DNA from: Comamonas endophytica
Lineage (GTDB): Bacteria > Pseudomonadota > Gammaproteobacteria > Burkholderiales > Burkholderiaceae_C
NCBI RefSeq assembly: GCF_023634805.2
Contig: NZ_CP106881.1
Span: 1,116,001 to 1,180,000 of the forward strand
Reading direction: 5' to 3'
DNA length: 64,000 nt
The notes under the pieces are model-generated. The model was not told the origin of the DNA. It was given only the letters and a program-made list of their open reading frames with translations, and made no database searches. Within the stretch, counting starts at the first letter, position 1, and every line of letters starts with the position of its first letter. Made by a program: the position numbers and the translations under genes. This document shows positions 46,696-56,504 of this stretch, one piece after another.

Positions 46696-47724
46696 TTACT
46701 GCAAAGCCTGCACGCCGGCCACCAGCCAGCCGCTGTTGCCATTCTTGGGCTTGGTCATATTCCACACTTCGCGGAAGGGGCTCGGGCTGGCCGAGGCTTC
46801 CTCGCGGATCATGCCGGAGAACTCGACGCTGGCCATGTAGCCGTCGCCCAGGTCCTCGATGCCCAGCAGCTGGGCCTCGATCATCAGCACGTCGGTCTGG
46901 TTGACGGCGCCGGGATGCTCGGCTTCGCGCTCCGCCAGCTGCGTGCGGATCTCCGACAGCATCTCGTCGGTCATCATGGCGCGCAGGCTGCCGATGTCAG
47001 CGCGGTCCCAGGCGGCCTGCAGCGTCACGAAATTGCGCTTGGCTGCCGTGAGGAAGCCTTCGGTGTCGAAGCCTTCGGGCACGCTCCAGTTCGCGGGCAG
47101 GGCGGAGCCGATCAGCGACCCGGCGGCAGCACCCGCAGCCGCCGACGGTGCAGCCGACTCGAAAGCCGTGGCCTGGTTTTCCCAGGGGCGGGCCGAGGCG
47201 TCGTTGCCGACCTTGTCCGGGCTGTACTGGCGCGCCAGGGGCACGTTGCCCGTGTCGCCCAAACCGCCGGCACCCGCGCCAGTGCCTGCGCCCTGGAAGG
47301 CGAAGGGGCTGCGTGCGGCGGGCGCATTGCCGGCCGCCTTGGCCTTGCGCGCGCGCATGACCATGCCCACGACCACCATGATGACCATGGCCAGCAGGCC
47401 GAACATCAGCATGTTGGCAAAGGCTTCGCCAAAGCCCAGCGCGTTGGCCAGCCAGGCCAGGCCCAGGCCTGCGGCCAGGCCGCCGAGCATCGCGCCCCAG
47501 GGACGCTTGGGCGCGGCGGCTGCCGGCGCCGCCGTGGCAGGCCGGGCCGCGGCCGCGCTGCTGGCGTTCTGCTGCGCGGGCGCACCCGGCGCCGCCGAAT
47601 TGCGTTGCGTCACATTGCCCGATTGCTGTCCCATGGACTTGCCGCCGCCCATGCGCTTGGCGTCGGCATCCAGATGCACCACTGACAGCATCGCCACCAG
47701 CACTACCGACCAAAGCTTCATCAT
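46696..47724 (-). CDS. Tim44-like domain membrane protein
   Basis: A 342-residue protein. A signal-like N-terminus (residues about 3-20) is followed by a Gln/Ala/Pro-rich low-complexity stretch, then two hydrophobic segments (about 78-118). The Tim44-like C-terminal domain has FDTEGFLTAAKRNFVTLQAAWD and a final NGNSGWLVAGVQALQ. In mitochondria the domain links preprotein import to the membrane; in bacteria its role is unclear. It is conserved between ubiE and ubiJ in this lineage, but a ubiquinone role is not shown. Confidence 0.92.
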   Translation of the reverse strand: MMKLWSVVLVAMLSVVHLDADAKRMGGGKSMGQQSGNVTQRNSAAPGAPAQQNASSAAAARPATAAPAAAAPKRPWGAMLGGLAAGLGLAWLANALGFGEAFANMLMFGLLAMVIMVVVGMVMRARKAKAAGNAPAARSPFAFQGAGTGAGAGGLGDTGNVPLARQYSPDKVGNDASARPWENQATAFESAAPSAAAGAAAGSLIGSALPANWSVPEGFDTEGFLTAAKRNFVTLQAAWDRADIGSLRAMMTDEMLSEIRTQLAEREAEHPGAVNQTDVLMIEAQLLGIEDLGDGYMASVEFSGMIREEASASPSPFREVWNMTKPKNGNSGWLVAGVQALQ

Positions 47725-47785
47725 GTCATCTTCCTTCCATTGTTCGTTTCAGCGATGCCCTGCGGCATGTCTCCCGTCATCCTAC

Positions 47786-48517
47786 TCAGCACTTGATACC
47801 CACATGCAGCGCCACGATGCCGCCGGTCATGTTGTGGTAGTCGACATGGCCGAAACCGCACTGCTTCATCAGCGCCTTGAGCTCGTCCTGGCTGGGGTGC
47901 ATGCGGATCGACTCGGCCAGGTAGCGGTAGCTGGCGTCGTCGCCCGCCACCAGCTTGCCCAGCGTCGGCAGCACCTTGAACGAATACCAGTCATAGGCCT
48001 TGGTCAGCGGCTTGGCCACGCGCGAGAATTCCAGCACCAGCAGCCGGCCGCCGGGCTTGAGCACGCGGCACATCTCGCGCAGCGCCACGTCCTTGTGCGT
48101 CATGTTGCGCAGGCCGAAGGCCACGCTGACGACATCGAAATGCGCATCGGGAAAGGGCAATTGCTCGGCATCGCAGACCAGCGTGGGCAGCAGCACGCCC
48201 TTGTCGATCAGCCGGCTGCGGCCCACGCGCAGCATGGCTTCGTTGATGTCGGTGTGCACGACCTCGCCGCTGGCGCCGACCTTCCTGGAAAACGCCAGCG
48301 ACAGGTCGCCGGTACCGCCGGCGATGTCCAGCACCTTGCTGCCTTCGCGCAGGTTGGCCACCATGACGGTGTAGGCCTTCCAGGCGCGGTGCAGGCCGCC
48401 GGACATCAGGTCGTTCATGACGTCGTACTTGGACGCGACCGAATCGAAGACGCCGCGCACATGGCGCGCCTTGTCCTGCTCGTCAACCGTCTCGAAACCG
48501 AAATGTGTGGTGCTCAT
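47786..48517 (-). CDS. ubiE: Ubiquinone/menaquinone methyltransferase UbiE
   Basis: A 243-residue SAM-dependent C-methyltransferase of ubiquinone synthesis. Motifs: [22 protein letters not shown] (key residues Y, D and N), [12 protein letters not shown] (SAM-binding motif I) and the family-specific [20 protein letters not shown]. The length is normal. Start ATG at 48517. It is transcribed in the order ubiE-Tim44-ubiJ-ubiB, with DUF971 upstream across a repeat-containing spacer. Confidence 0.97.
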   Translation of the reverse strand: MSTTHFGFETVDEQDKARHVRGVFDSVASKYDVMNDLMSGGLHRAWKAYTVMVANLREGSKVLDIAGGTGDLSLAFSRKVGASGEVVHTDINEAMLRVGRSRLIDKGVLLPTLVCDAEQLPFPDAHFDVVSVAFGLRNMTHKDVALREMCRVLKPGGRLLVLEFSRVAKPLTKAYDWYSFKVLPTLGKLVAGDDASYRYLAESIRMHPSQDELKALMKQCGFGHVDYHNMTGGIVALHVGIKC

Positions 48518-48857
48518 ATGCCATCAATGCTAGCAAGCATGCGCCGCGCGTCCAGCGGACAACCCCGTGGCGCCGCAGGGCTTGCCACGCCTGCATCAAA
48601 ATGAAAAAACGTCTGCGGCGCTGGCTGTTGCTGCGGCCGAAGCTACTATTAATATAGCACCAGGGCTGGGTGATGGGAGGGTTGTGCGCAGGCCGGCTGG
48701 CATTGGGAAGGCGCTTTTGAGCTGGTGGACAGGCCCTTCATCCTTCGACAAGCTCAGGACGAACGGTAAAACCCGTTCGTGGTGAGCTTGTCGAACCATG
48801 GACGGCCCCGCCGACAAACCTCAGCGGGCCTGCCCGGAGCGACGCAGAAAAAGCGCC
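48518..48857. other. 340-nt spacer between DUF971 gene and ubiE
   Basis: No gene is visible. Next to ubiE is a small inverted repeat (ATGCT-AGCA-AGCAT, 48530-48543). An AT-rich patch near 48640-48660 contains TACTATTAATATAG, which read on the minus strand could provide a -10 element for ubiE. The right half is repeat copy R6. Confidence 0.6.
48725..48809. repeat. Dispersed inverted-repeat element, copy R6
   Basis: Left arm GGACAGGCCCTTCATCCTTC and CTTCGACAAGCTCAGGACG; right arm CGTTCGTGGTGAGCTTGTCG and ACCATGGACGGCC. The loop between arms is short (TAAAACC). It lies between ubiE and the DUF971 gene. Confidence 0.85.
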
Positions 48858-49274
48858 TCAGTGGCTCCCGCACCCATGCCCCGAAGACTTCGCAGGCATC
48901 GGCATATCGCGGTCCACCCCCGCCGCCTCCAGCCGCTGCAGGTATTGCGCCCACAGCTGCTCCTGCTGGCTGCCCAGCTCGTACAGATAGGCCCAGGTGA
49001 ACAGCCCGCTCTCATGCCCGTCGCTGAAGATCGGCTTGATCGCGTAGTTGCCCACGGGCTCCACGGCGACGATCTCCACATTGCGCTTGCCGTACTGCAG
49101 CACTTCCTGCCCCGGGCCGTGGCCCTGGACCTCGGCCGAGGGCGAATAGACGCGCAGCAGCTCGAAGGGCAGGCGAAACTGCGCGCCGTCGGAGTAACCC
49201 ACTTCCAGCACGCGCGAGGCGCCATGCACCGTGAGGGATTCGGGGGTCGGGATTCCGGGCTTCAAACCTGCCAT
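48858..49274 (-). CDS. DUF971 domain-containing protein
   Basis: A 138-residue protein of the gamma-butyrobetaine hydroxylase N-terminal-like (DUF971) family. Typical patterns are LRVYSPSAEVQGHGPGQ, VEIVAVEPVGNYAIKPIF and DGHESGLFTWAYLYELG. It ends in a His/Gly/Cys-containing tail (SGHGCGSH). Members sometimes form part of Fe-S or apbC-type proteins, but stand-alone forms have no proven role. It follows the HIT gene by 22 nt on the same strand and precedes ubiE, a conserved arrangement in Comamonadaceae. Confidence 0.92.
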   Translation of the reverse strand: MAGLKPGIPTPESLTVHGASRVLEVGYSDGAQFRLPFELLRVYSPSAEVQGHGPGQEVLQYGKRNVEIVAVEPVGNYAIKPIFSDGHESGLFTWAYLYELGSQQEQLWAQYLQRLEAAGVDRDMPMPAKSSGHGCGSH

Positions 49275-49296
49275 GACTTCACCTTTTGTTCAATGT

Positions 49297-49737
49297 TCAG
49301 GACCAGGGCTGCAGCGTGGCCACAAGGTGCGCGTCGATCTCGGGCAAGCGTGCCACCAGCGCGGCTTCCTGCTCCGGCGAACGCTCGCGCTGCGCCGGTG
49401 CCCAGATGGCCGCGGGAAAATGGCTGTCCCAGTCGAAGCGCGCGATCACATGCCAGTGCAGGTGCGGCACCATGTTGCCCAGCGCCGCGAGATTGATCTT
49501 GGTGGGCGCGAGCTGCACGCGCAGCACGCGCTCCACCGCTGCCACCACCTGCATGCACAGCAGGCGGTCCTCCTCGGACAGGTCGGAGAACTCGGCAGAG
49601 TGCGCCGTCCAGACCACGCGGTAGAAGGCCGGAAAACCCGGCTCCTCGGCGCGAATGACGCGCAGCTTCGCACCCTGCCAGACCGGCGCCCCGCCCGGGG
49701 TGGTGCACAGCACGCAGCTGTCGTTGGTGTCGCTCAT
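49297..49737 (-). CDS. HIT family protein
   Basis: A 146-residue small nucleotide hydrolase or transferase of the histidine-triad superfamily. The catalytic triad is in HLHWHVI (HxHxHxx). An upstream CVLCTTPGG has two cysteines that could bind zinc with later residues. HIT enzymes cleave nucleoside phosphoramidates or dinucleoside polyphosphates; the physiological substrate is unknown. Its start overlaps the stop of the large FAD oxidoreductase gene (ATGA), so the two are coupled. Confidence 0.93.
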   Translation of the reverse strand: MSDTNDSCVLCTTPGGAPVWQGAKLRVIRAEEPGFPAFYRVVWTAHSAEFSDLSEEDRLLCMQVVAAVERVLRVQLAPTKINLAALGNMVPHLHWHVIARFDWDSHFPAAIWAPAQRERSPEQEAALVARLPEIDAHLVATLQPWS

Positions 49738-52700
49738 ACCAGCACCCGTTCGATGCCGCCGGCGTTGGCGCGCTCGACGTATTCGGGCATCCAGTTCTCG
49801 CCCAGGATCTTGCGCGCCATCTCGACCACGATGTAGTCGGCTTCGAGCAGGCCGTTGCGCATGTCGTCGCCATAGCGGCTCAGGCCCTGCAGGCAGCTGG
49901 GGCAGCTGGTCAGGATCTTGACATTGTCCTGCGGCGCCAGCGCGCCCGCGGCCTTGAGCTGGGCCTCGCCCTTGCGCAGTTCCTCTTCCTTGCGGAAGCG
50001 GATCTGCGTCGAGATGTCGGGGCGCGTCACGCCCAGCGTGCCCGACTCGCCGCAGCAGCGCTCGCTCTTGAGCACCTGGTCGCCCATCAGGCCCTTGACG
50101 GTCTTCATCGGGTCCTGCTGCTTCATCGGCGTGTGGCAGGGGTCGTGGTAGAGGTAGCCGCCGGCCTGGCCCAGCGTGATGCCCTTTTCCAGCAGGAACT
50201 CGTGGATGTCGATGATCCGGCTGCCCGGGAAGATCTTGTCGAACTCGTAGCCCTGGAGCTGGTCGTAGCAGGTGCCGCAGCTCACCACCACGGTCTTGAT
50301 GTCGAGGTAGTTGAGCGTGTTGGCCACGCGGTGGAACAGCACGCGGTTGTCGGTGATCATCTTGTCGGCCACGTCGCCCTGCCCGCTGCCGCGTTGCGGA
50401 TAGCCGCAGCACAGGTAGCCCGGCGGCAGCACGGTCTGCACGCCCGCGTGCCAGAGCATGGCCTGGGTCGCCAGGCCCACCTGGCTGAACAGGCGCTCGG
50501 AGCCGCAGCCGGGGAAGTAGAACACCGCCTCGGTCTCGGCCTGGGTGGTCTTGGGGTTGCGGATGATCGGAACGTAATCCTTGTTCTCGATGTCCAGCAG
50601 CGCGCGCGCCGTCTTCTTCGGCAGCCCGCCCGGCAGCTTCTTGTTGATGAAGTGGATCACCTGCTCCTTGATCGGCGGCTTGCCCACCGTCGATGGCGGA
50701 TGGTTCGTCTGCTTGCGGCCCACGGCCTTGAACGCGTCCACCGCCAGGCGCTGGGCCTTGAAGCCGACGCCGACCATCGCCTGGCGCATCACCTTGATGG
50801 TGTCCGGGTTGGTGGCGTTGAGGAAGGTCATCGTGAGCTTGTTGCCCGGATTGAAGCTCTTCTTGCCCATCTTGCGCAGCAGGTTGCGCATGTGCATGGT
50901 CACGTCGCCGAAGTCGATCTTGACCGGGCAGGGATTGAAGCACTTGTGGCAGACCGTGCAGTGGTCGGCCACGTCCTCGAATTCCTGCCAGTGCTTGATC
51001 GACACGCCGCGCCGGGTCTGCTCCTCGTAGAGGAAGGCCTCGACCAGCAGCGAGGTCGCGAGGATCTTGTTGCGCGGGCTGTACAGCAGGTTGGCGCGCG
51101 GCACGTGCGTGGCGCAGACCGGCTTGCACTTGCCGCAGCGCAGGCAGTCCTTGACCGAGTCGGCGATGGCGCCGATGTCCGACTGCTGCATGATCAGCGA
51201 CTCGTGGCCCATCAGCCCGAAGCTCGGGGTGTAGGCATTGGTCAGGTCCGAATACATCAGCGATTCGCGTGCCGCACGGCCGTCGTGCTGCAGCTCGCCC
51301 ACGCTCAAATGGGCATCGCGGATCAGCTTGCCCTTGTTGAAGCGCCCTTGCGGGTCGACGCGCTGCTTGTAGGCGGCAAAGGGCGCGAGCTCCTCGTCGG
51401 TGAGGAACTCGAGCTTGGTGATGCCGATGCCATGCTCGCCCGAGATCACGCCGTCGAGGCTGCGCGCCAGCACCATGATGCGCGCCACGGCCTCGTGCGC
51501 GGTCTGCAGCATCTCGTAGTTGTCGCTGTTGACCGGAATGTTGGTGTGCACGTTGCCGTCGCCGGCATGCATGTGCAGCGCCACCCAGACGCGGCCCTTG
51601 AGCACCTTCTGGTGGATGGCCTGCACCTCGTCGAGGATCGGCTTGAAGGCGCCGCCGGCGAAGATCTGCGCCAGCGGAGCGCGGATCTGCGTTTTCCAGC
51701 TGGCGCGCAGGGTGTGGTCCTGCAGCTGCGGGAACAGCATCTCGACCTCGGCCAGCCAGCCGGCCCACTGGGCACGCACGTTGGCGATCAGCTCCAGCGC
51801 CTGCTGCACGCGGTCCTCGAGCAGCTCGGCCGAGGGGATCTCGCCGGCGTCGTCCTGCTTGCCCAGCGGCAGGCTGCCGTGCGCGAAGAAGTCCTGCAGC
51901 GCCTCGCACAGCTGCAGCTTGTTGCGCAGGCTCAGCTCGATGTTGATGCGCTCGATGCCGTCGGTGTACTCGGCCATGCGCGGCAGCGGGATCACCACGT
52001 CCTCATTGATCTTGAAGGCGTTGGTGTGGCGCGAGATCGCGGCCGTGCGCTTGCGGTCGAGCCAGAATTTCTTGCGCGCCTCGGCGCTCACGGCCGTGAA
52101 GCCCTCGCCGTTGCGCGAGTTGGCGATGCGCACGACCTCGGCCGCCACGCGCGCCACGTCGTCGGCGTTGTCGCCGGCGATGTCGCCCAGCAGCACCATC
52201 TTCGGCAGATGGCCGTTGCCCTTCTTGCTCTTGGTCGCGTAGCCCACGGCCTTGAGGTAGCGGTCGTCCAGGTGCTCGAGGCCGGCCAGCAGCACGCCCG
52301 AGCGCTTCTGCTCGGCAAACATGAAGTCCTTGATCTCGACGATGCTCGGCACCGCGTCCTTGGCGTTGCCGAAGAACTCCATGCAGACGGTGCGCGTGTG
52401 CTCGGGCATGCGGTGCACGACCCAGCGCGCGCTGGTGATCAGGCCGTCGCAGCCTTCCTTCTGGATGCCCGGCAGGCCCGAGAGGAACTTGTCGGTGACG
52501 TCCTTGCCCAGGCCTTCCTTGCGGAAGCTCCGGCCCGGAATGCTCAGCGTCTCGGTGCGCACCGGCGTCTTGCCGTCGGCCTCGAAATAGCGCAGCTCGA
52601 AGGTGGCGACCTCGGCGTCGTGGATCTTGCCCATGTTGTGGTCGGTGCGCGTGACCTCGAGCCACTGCGCCTCGGGCGTGACCATGCGCCAGTTGACTAG

Positions 52701-53645
52701 GTTGTCGAGCGCCGTGCCCCAGAGCACGGCCTTCTTGCCGCCGGCGTTCATCGCCACGTTGCCGCCGATGCACGAGGCCTCGGCCGAGGTGGGATCCACC
52801 GCGAACACGAAGCCCGCGCGCTCGGCCGCATCGGCCACGCGCTGCGTGACCACGCCGGCCTCGGTCCAGATCGTGCCGACCTCACGGTCCTGGCCCGGGA
52901 TGCGCAGCATCTCGACCTCAGTCATGGCCTCGAGCTTCTCGGTGTTGATCACCACGCTGCGCCAGGTCAGCGGAATCGCTCCGCCGGTGTAGCCAGTGCC
53001 GCCCCCGCGCGGGATGATGGTCAGTTCGAGGTCGATACAGCCCTTGACCAGCGCCGCCATCTCGGCTTCGGTATCAGGGGTCAGTACCACGAACGGGTAT
53101 TCGACACGCCAGTCGGTGGCATCGGTGACATGGCTGACGCGCGACAGCCCGTCGAACTTGATGTTGTCCTTGGCCGTCAGGCGTCCCAGCGTGCGCTGCA
53201 CGCGGCGGCGCAGTTCGGCGGCGGCCTCGAAGGTGGTGTTGAATTCGGCAATCGCGCCGCGCGCGGCCTCGACCAGTTGGCCCACCAACGCATCGCGCTC
53301 GGCGTCCAGGCCCGGTTCACGGCGCTTGTCGATCTCGGCCAGGCGGTGCTGCAGCGCATCGACCAGCGCCTTGCGCCGGCCGGGGTTGTCGAGCAGGTCG
53401 TCCTGCAGATAGGGGTTGCGCTGCACCACCCAGATATCGCCCAGCACCTCGTAGAGCATGCGTGCGGAGCGCCCCGTGCGGCGTTCCTCGCGCAGCTGGG
53501 TCAGCACATCCCACATGGACATGCCCAGCAGCCGGATCACGATCTCCCGGTCGGAAAACGAGGTGTAGTTATAGGGGATTTCTCGGAGACGGGCGGGTTC
53601 GGCAGCCTTGGCCATCAAGGCGGCCTGCGCAATCGGAAAATTCAT
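49734..53645 (-). CDS. FAD/4Fe-4S oxidoreductase, fused GlcD-GlcF type (DUF3683)
   Basis: A 1303-residue multidomain protein. Residues about 20-110 match DUF3683. A PCMH-type FAD domain ([17 protein letters not shown]) follows at about 165-330, then an FAD-linked oxidase C-terminal domain with [15 protein letters not shown] ferredoxin-like part with [11 protein letters not shown] and [14 protein letters not shown] is followed by two CCG-type domains ([28 protein letters not shown]). The layout is a GlcD/Dld-like dehydrogenase joined to a GlcF-like subunit. It probably oxidises a 2-hydroxy acid such as D-lactate, glycolate or 2-hydroxyglutarate and passes electrons to quinone. I chose the ATG at 53645; upstream sequence is not family-like. 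Confidence 0.93.
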   Translation of the reverse strand: MNFPIAQAALMAKAAEPARLREIPYNYTSFSDREIVIRLLGMSMWDVLTQLREERRTGRSARMLYEVLGDIWVVQRNPYLQDDLLDNPGRRKALVDALQHRLAEIDKRREPGLDAERDALVGQLVEAARGAIAEFNTTFEAAAELRRRVQRTLGRLTAKDNIKFDGLSRVSHVTDATDWRVEYPFVVLTPDTEAEMAALVKGCIDLELTIIPRGGGTGYTGGAIPLTWRSVVINTEKLEAMTEVEMLRIPGQDREVGTIWTEAGVVTQRVADAAERAGFVFAVDPTSAEASCIGGNVAMNAGGKKAVLWGTALDNLVNWRMVTPEAQWLEVTRTDHNMGKIHDAEVATFELRYFEADGKTPVRTETLSIPGRSFRKEGLGKDVTDKFLSGLPGIQKEGCDGLITSARWVVHRMPEHTRTVCMEFFGNAKDAVPSIVEIKDFMFAEQKRSGVLLAGLEHLDDRYLKAVGYATKSKKGNGHLPKMVLLGDIAGDNADDVARVAAEVVRIANSRNGEGFTAVSAEARKKFWLDRKRTAAISRHTNAFKINEDVVIPLPRMAEYTDGIERINIELSLRNKLQLCEALQDFFAHGSLPLGKQDDAGEIPSAELLEDRVQQALELIANVRAQWAGWLAEVEMLFPQLQDHTLRASWKTQIRAPLAQIFAGGAFKPILDEVQAIHQKVLKGRVWVALHMHAGDGNVHTNIPVNSDNYEMLQTAHEAVARIMVLARSLDGVISGEHGIGITKLEFLTDEELAPFAAYKQRVDPQGRFNKGKLIRDAHLSVGELQHDGRAARESLMYSDLTNAYTPSFGLMGHESLIMQQSDIGAIADSVKDCLRCGKCKPVCATHVPRANLLYSPRNKILATSLLVEAFLYEEQTRRGVSIKHWQEFEDVADHCTVCHKCFNPCPVKIDFGDVTMHMRNLLRKMGKKSFNPGNKLTMTFLNATNPDTIKVMRQAMVGVGFKAQRLAVDAFKAVGRKQTNHPPSTVGKPPIKEQVIHFINKKLPGGLPKKTARALLDIENKDYVPIIRNPKTTQAETEAVFYFPGCGSERLFSQVGLATQAMLWHAGVQTVLPPGYLCCGYPQRGSGQGDVADKMITDNRVLFHRVANTLNYLDIKTVVVSCGTCYDQLQGYEFDKIFPGSRIIDIHEFLLEKGITLGQAGGYLYHDPCHTPMKQQDPMKTVKGLMGDQVLKSERCCGESGTLGVTRPDISTQIRFRKEEELRKGEAQLKAAGALAPQDNVKILTSCPSCLQGLSRYGDDMRNGLLEADYIVVEMARKILGENWMPEYVERANAGGIERVLV

Positions 53646-54049
53646 GGGGTGGACCGTATTGGACGTTTTGCACGTCCTGAACCATGGGGATCGAGATTTT
53701 AAGCCGGTGACTGTTACTTGATGCATCTGCACTTGCGATGGCCCCAGCGCCACGGGCGTTTCTAGGCTGCATGCACCATGGCGGTGCCCCTTTTCGCGGG
53801 GGCCGCCCCGGTTCAGGGATTTCCCTTCTGGCCGGGCATAGGACAACTCAGGCACTTGTCCTAAAATGATCCTCCGCCCGCGTTACGCCTCTTTCATATT
53901 TCTGACACAAATCCCTGCTTAGCTTCGGCAGTTGCGGTTTTGCGCATGGAGAAGACAGGAGGCTGGTACGCACTTTCCACGACACAAATCTGTCACGAAC
54001 GCTGCCTAGCATGTGCGGTTTGTCCTTTCGTCCGACTCCAGGAGTTTCC
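53646..54049. other. 404-nt divergent regulatory spacer (oxidoreductase / ugp operon)
   Basis: No gene is visible. It must hold the promoters for the large oxidoreductase (leftward) and ugpB (rightward). An imperfect GC hairpin lies at about 53782-53809. The 10-mer GACACAAATC occurs twice, at 53904-53913 and 53981-53990, the second followed by TGTCAC. These could be regulator sites. I do not see a clean two-half-site Pho box. Confidence 0.6.
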
Positions 54050-55357
54050 ATGCATTTCAAATCATTGGCCATTGCCGCGGCCATCGCCGCCACTTGCGCC
54101 TCTGCCCAAGCCCAGACCGAGATCCAGTGGTGGCACTCGATGACGGCGGTGAACAACGAGTGGGTCAACGACCTGGCCAAGCAATTCAACGAAAGCCAGA
54201 AGGAATACAAGGTCGTGCCGACCTTCAAGGGCGTCTACGACGAGAGCATGACGGCCGCCATCGCCGCCTTCCGCTCGGGCAACGCACCCCACATCCTGCA
54301 GGTGTTCGAAGTCGGCACCGCCACCATGATGGCCTCCAAGGGCGCCACCGTGCCCGTGGGCAAGGTCATGTCTGACGCCGGCCTGAGCTTCGACCCCAAG
54401 GCCTACATCCCCGCCGTGGCCGGTTACTACACCGCCCCCAACGGCCAGATGCTGAGCTTCCCCTTCAACAGCTCGACCACCATCTTCTATTACAACAAGG
54501 ACGCCTTCAAGAAGGCCGGCCTGAACCCCGACGTGGCTCCCAAGACCTGGCCCGAAGTGTTCGAAGCCGCCAAGAAGCTCAAGGCCAGCGGCCACAGCTG
54601 CCCGATGACCCTGGCCTGGCAGGGCTGGACCCAGCTCGAGAGCTTCTCGACCTGGCACAACGTCGAGTTCGCCACCAAGTCCAACGGCCTGGCCGGCATG
54701 GACGCGCGCCTGAAGATCAACTCGCCGCTGCACGTCAAGCACATCGACAACCTGGCCAAGGCCGCTGCCGCGGGCGAGTTCGTCTACAAGGGCCGCGCCT
54801 CCTCGGCACAGGCTTCGTTCACCTCGGGTGAATGCGCGATGATCCAGACCTCCTCGGGCTTCTACGGCGACGTGGCGAAGAACGCCAAGTTCAGCTACGC
54901 CCTGGCTCCCCTGCCCTACTACTCCGATGTCAAGGGCGCACCGCAGAACACCGTCATCGGCGGCGCTTCGCTGTGGGTCATGGCCGGCAAGAAGCCTGCC
55001 GAGTACAAGGGCGTGGCCGCTTTCTTCGACTTCCTGTCGCAGAGCAAGGTCCAGGCGGCCAGCCACCAGCGCACCGGCTACCTGCCGGTCACCATGGCAG
55101 CTTACGACCTGACCGAGAAGTCCGGCTTCTACCAGAAGAACCCCGGCACCGATGTGGCCGTGCAACAGATGATCCGCAAGGTCACCGACAACTCGCGCGG
55201 CATCCGCCTGGGCAACTACGTGCAGATCCGCACCATCGAGGACGAGGAACTCGAACAGGTCTGGAGCGGCAAGAAGTCGGCCAAGGACGCGCTGGACTCG
55301 ATCGTCAAGCGCGGCGACGAACTGCTGGCACGTTTCGAGCGCGCCAACAAGAAGTAA
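54050..55357 (+). CDS. ugpB: sn-Glycerol-3-phosphate ABC transporter, substrate-binding protein
   Basis: A 435-residue periplasmic binding protein for glycerol-3-phosphate and glycerophosphodiesters. A signal peptide ends near ASAQAQ. The mature protein matches E. coli UgpB closely, for example IQWWHSM, GNAPHILQVFEVGTATMMAS, FPFNSSTTIFYYNKDAFKKA and GGASLWVMAGKK. AGGAG precedes the ATG at 54050. It is first gene of the ugpB-A-E-C-Q operon, but two terminator-like hairpins separate it from ugpA. This fits higher expression of the binding protein than of the membrane parts. Confidence 0.96.
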   Translation: MHFKSLAIAAAIAATCASAQAQTEIQWWHSMTAVNNEWVNDLAKQFNESQKEYKVVPTFKGVYDESMTAAIAAFRSGNAPHILQVFEVGTATMMASKGATVPVGKVMSDAGLSFDPKAYIPAVAGYYTAPNGQMLSFPFNSSTTIFYYNKDAFKKAGLNPDVAPKTWPEVFEAAKKLKASGHSCPMTLAWQGWTQLESFSTWHNVEFATKSNGLAGMDARLKINSPLHVKHIDNLAKAAAAGEFVYKGRASSAQASFTSGECAMIQTSSGFYGDVAKNAKFSYALAPLPYYSDVKGAPQNTVIGGASLWVMAGKKPAEYKGVAAFFDFLSQSKVQAASHQRTGYLPVTMAAYDLTEKSGFYQKNPGTDVAVQQMIRKVTDNSRGIRLGNYVQIRTIEDEELEQVWSGKKSAKDALDSIVKRGDELLARFERANKK

Positions 55358-55374
55358 GCAATTTTTACAAGCCT

Positions 55375-55406
55375 AAAGCCCTTTATTTGAGGGTCTAGGG
55401 CTTTTT
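55375..55406 (+). terminator. Terminator after ugpB
   Basis: AAAGCCC pairs with GGGCTTT (55375-55381 with 55397-55403) and runs into more T. It begins 17 nt after the ugpB stop. Confidence 0.75.
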
Positions 55407-55526
55407 CCACTGGCACAGGCGCTGCCAGCTAGGCACAATACGCGCATATTCGCTGGATTAAGCGTTTCGACTCGGTTCGTTTAGATTCGCTTTTTGCACC
55501 CATGGTGGCCAGCGCCTTCCAATCCT

Positions 55527-55561
55527 CCGAACTCCCTGCTGGGGGTTCGGCGGTTTTTTTT
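55527..55561 (+). terminator. Strong terminator-like hairpin just upstream of ugpA
   Basis: A 10-bp stem (55527-55536 with 55541-55550, one G-T pair) with loop TGCT is followed by CGG and eight T. The T-run ends only 13 nt before the ugpA ATG and takes the place of a ribosome site. Confidence 0.85.
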
Positions 55562-55574
55562 GTTTGTGAACCCC

Positions 55575-56456
55575 ATGGAAAAACGCGTACTTTTCCGCTC
55601 GACATGGTTGCCCTGGGCGCTGCTGCTGCCCCAGCTGCTGATCATTAGCATCTTCTTCTTCTGGCCTGCCGCCCAGGCCGTGCTTCAGTCGTTCCAGGTC
55701 GAAGATGCCTTTGGCATGAGCACCGAATGGGTGGGCCTGGAGAACTTCGCCAATCTGCTGGACGATCCGACCTATCTCAACTCCTTCATGCGCACCGCCC
55801 TGTTCTCGGTGCTCGTGGCGGGCCTGGGGATCACGGTCTCGCTGATCCTGGCTATCTTCGCCGACCGCATCGTGCGCGCGGCCATGCTCTACAAGACCCT
55901 GCTGATCGTGCCCTACGCCGTGGCACCGGTCATCGCCGGCGTGCTGTGGATGTTCATGTTCTCCCCCTCGCTGGGCGTCGTGGCCCACTATCTGGGCGAG
56001 CTGGGCTACGACTGGAACCACATCATGAACGACAACCAGGCGATGGCGCTGGTCGTGCTGGCTTCGGTGTGGAAGCAGATCTCGTACAACTTCCTGTTCT
56101 TCCTGGCCGGCCTGCAGTCGATCCCCAAGTCGCTGATCGAGGCCGCGTCCATCGACGGTGCCGGTCCGTGGCGCCGCTTCTGGAACATCCAGCTGCCGCT
56201 GCTGTCGCCGACCACCTTCTTCCTGCTGGTGATCAACATCGTCTACGCGTTCTTCGACACCTTCGGCATCATCGACGCCGCGACGGCCGGCGGCCCGGGC
56301 CAGTCGACCTCGATCCTGGTCTACAAGGTGTATCAAGACGGCTTCAAGTCGCTGGACCTGGGCAGCTCCGCAGCGCAGTCGGTGATCCTGATGATCATCG
56401 TGGTGGCCCTGACGGTGGTGCAGTTCCGCTACGTCGAAAAGAAGGTGCAGTACTGA
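55575..56456 (+). CDS. ugpA: sn-Glycerol-3-phosphate ABC transporter permease UgpA
   Basis: A 293-residue inner-membrane permease with about six hydrophobic segments, the first at residues about 11-35. The cytoplasmic EAA loop reads [20 protein letters not shown], which contacts UgpC. The ending [18 protein letters not shown] is UgpA-like. The ATG at 55575 and an in-frame GTG three codons upstream both lack a Shine-Dalgarno; a terminator-like hairpin with eight T lies directly upstream. ugpE follows after 48 nt. Confidence 0.95.
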   Translation: MEKRVLFRSTWLPWALLLPQLLIISIFFFWPAAQAVLQSFQVEDAFGMSTEWVGLENFANLLDDPTYLNSFMRTALFSVLVAGLGITVSLILAIFADRIVRAAMLYKTLLIVPYAVAPVIAGVLWMFMFSPSLGVVAHYLGELGYDWNHIMNDNQAMALVVLASVWKQISYNFLFFLAGLQSIPKSLIEAASIDGAGPWRRFWNIQLPLLSPTTFFLLVINIVYAFFDTFGIIDAATAGGPGQSTSILVYKVYQDGFKSLDLGSSAAQSVILMIIVVALTVVQFRYVEKKVQY

Positions 56457-56504
56457 TGCCCGCCCTCTTTGCCGCACCTCTTTTTGTGAATCTGGAGCCC
56501 TCCC

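Noticed and set aside
44449..47685. Very long open frame on the plus strand opposite ubiB, ubiJ and the Tim44 gene
   Set aside because: It is antisense to three well-supported genes, its translation is low-complexity (His/Gln/Arg/Ala-rich) and high GC content makes long empty frames common here.
53978..53999. PhoB box upstream of ugpB (CTGTCAC followed by CTGCC)
   Set aside because: The second half-site is degenerate and begins 12 rather than 11 bases after the first, so it does not meet the usual Pho box pattern.
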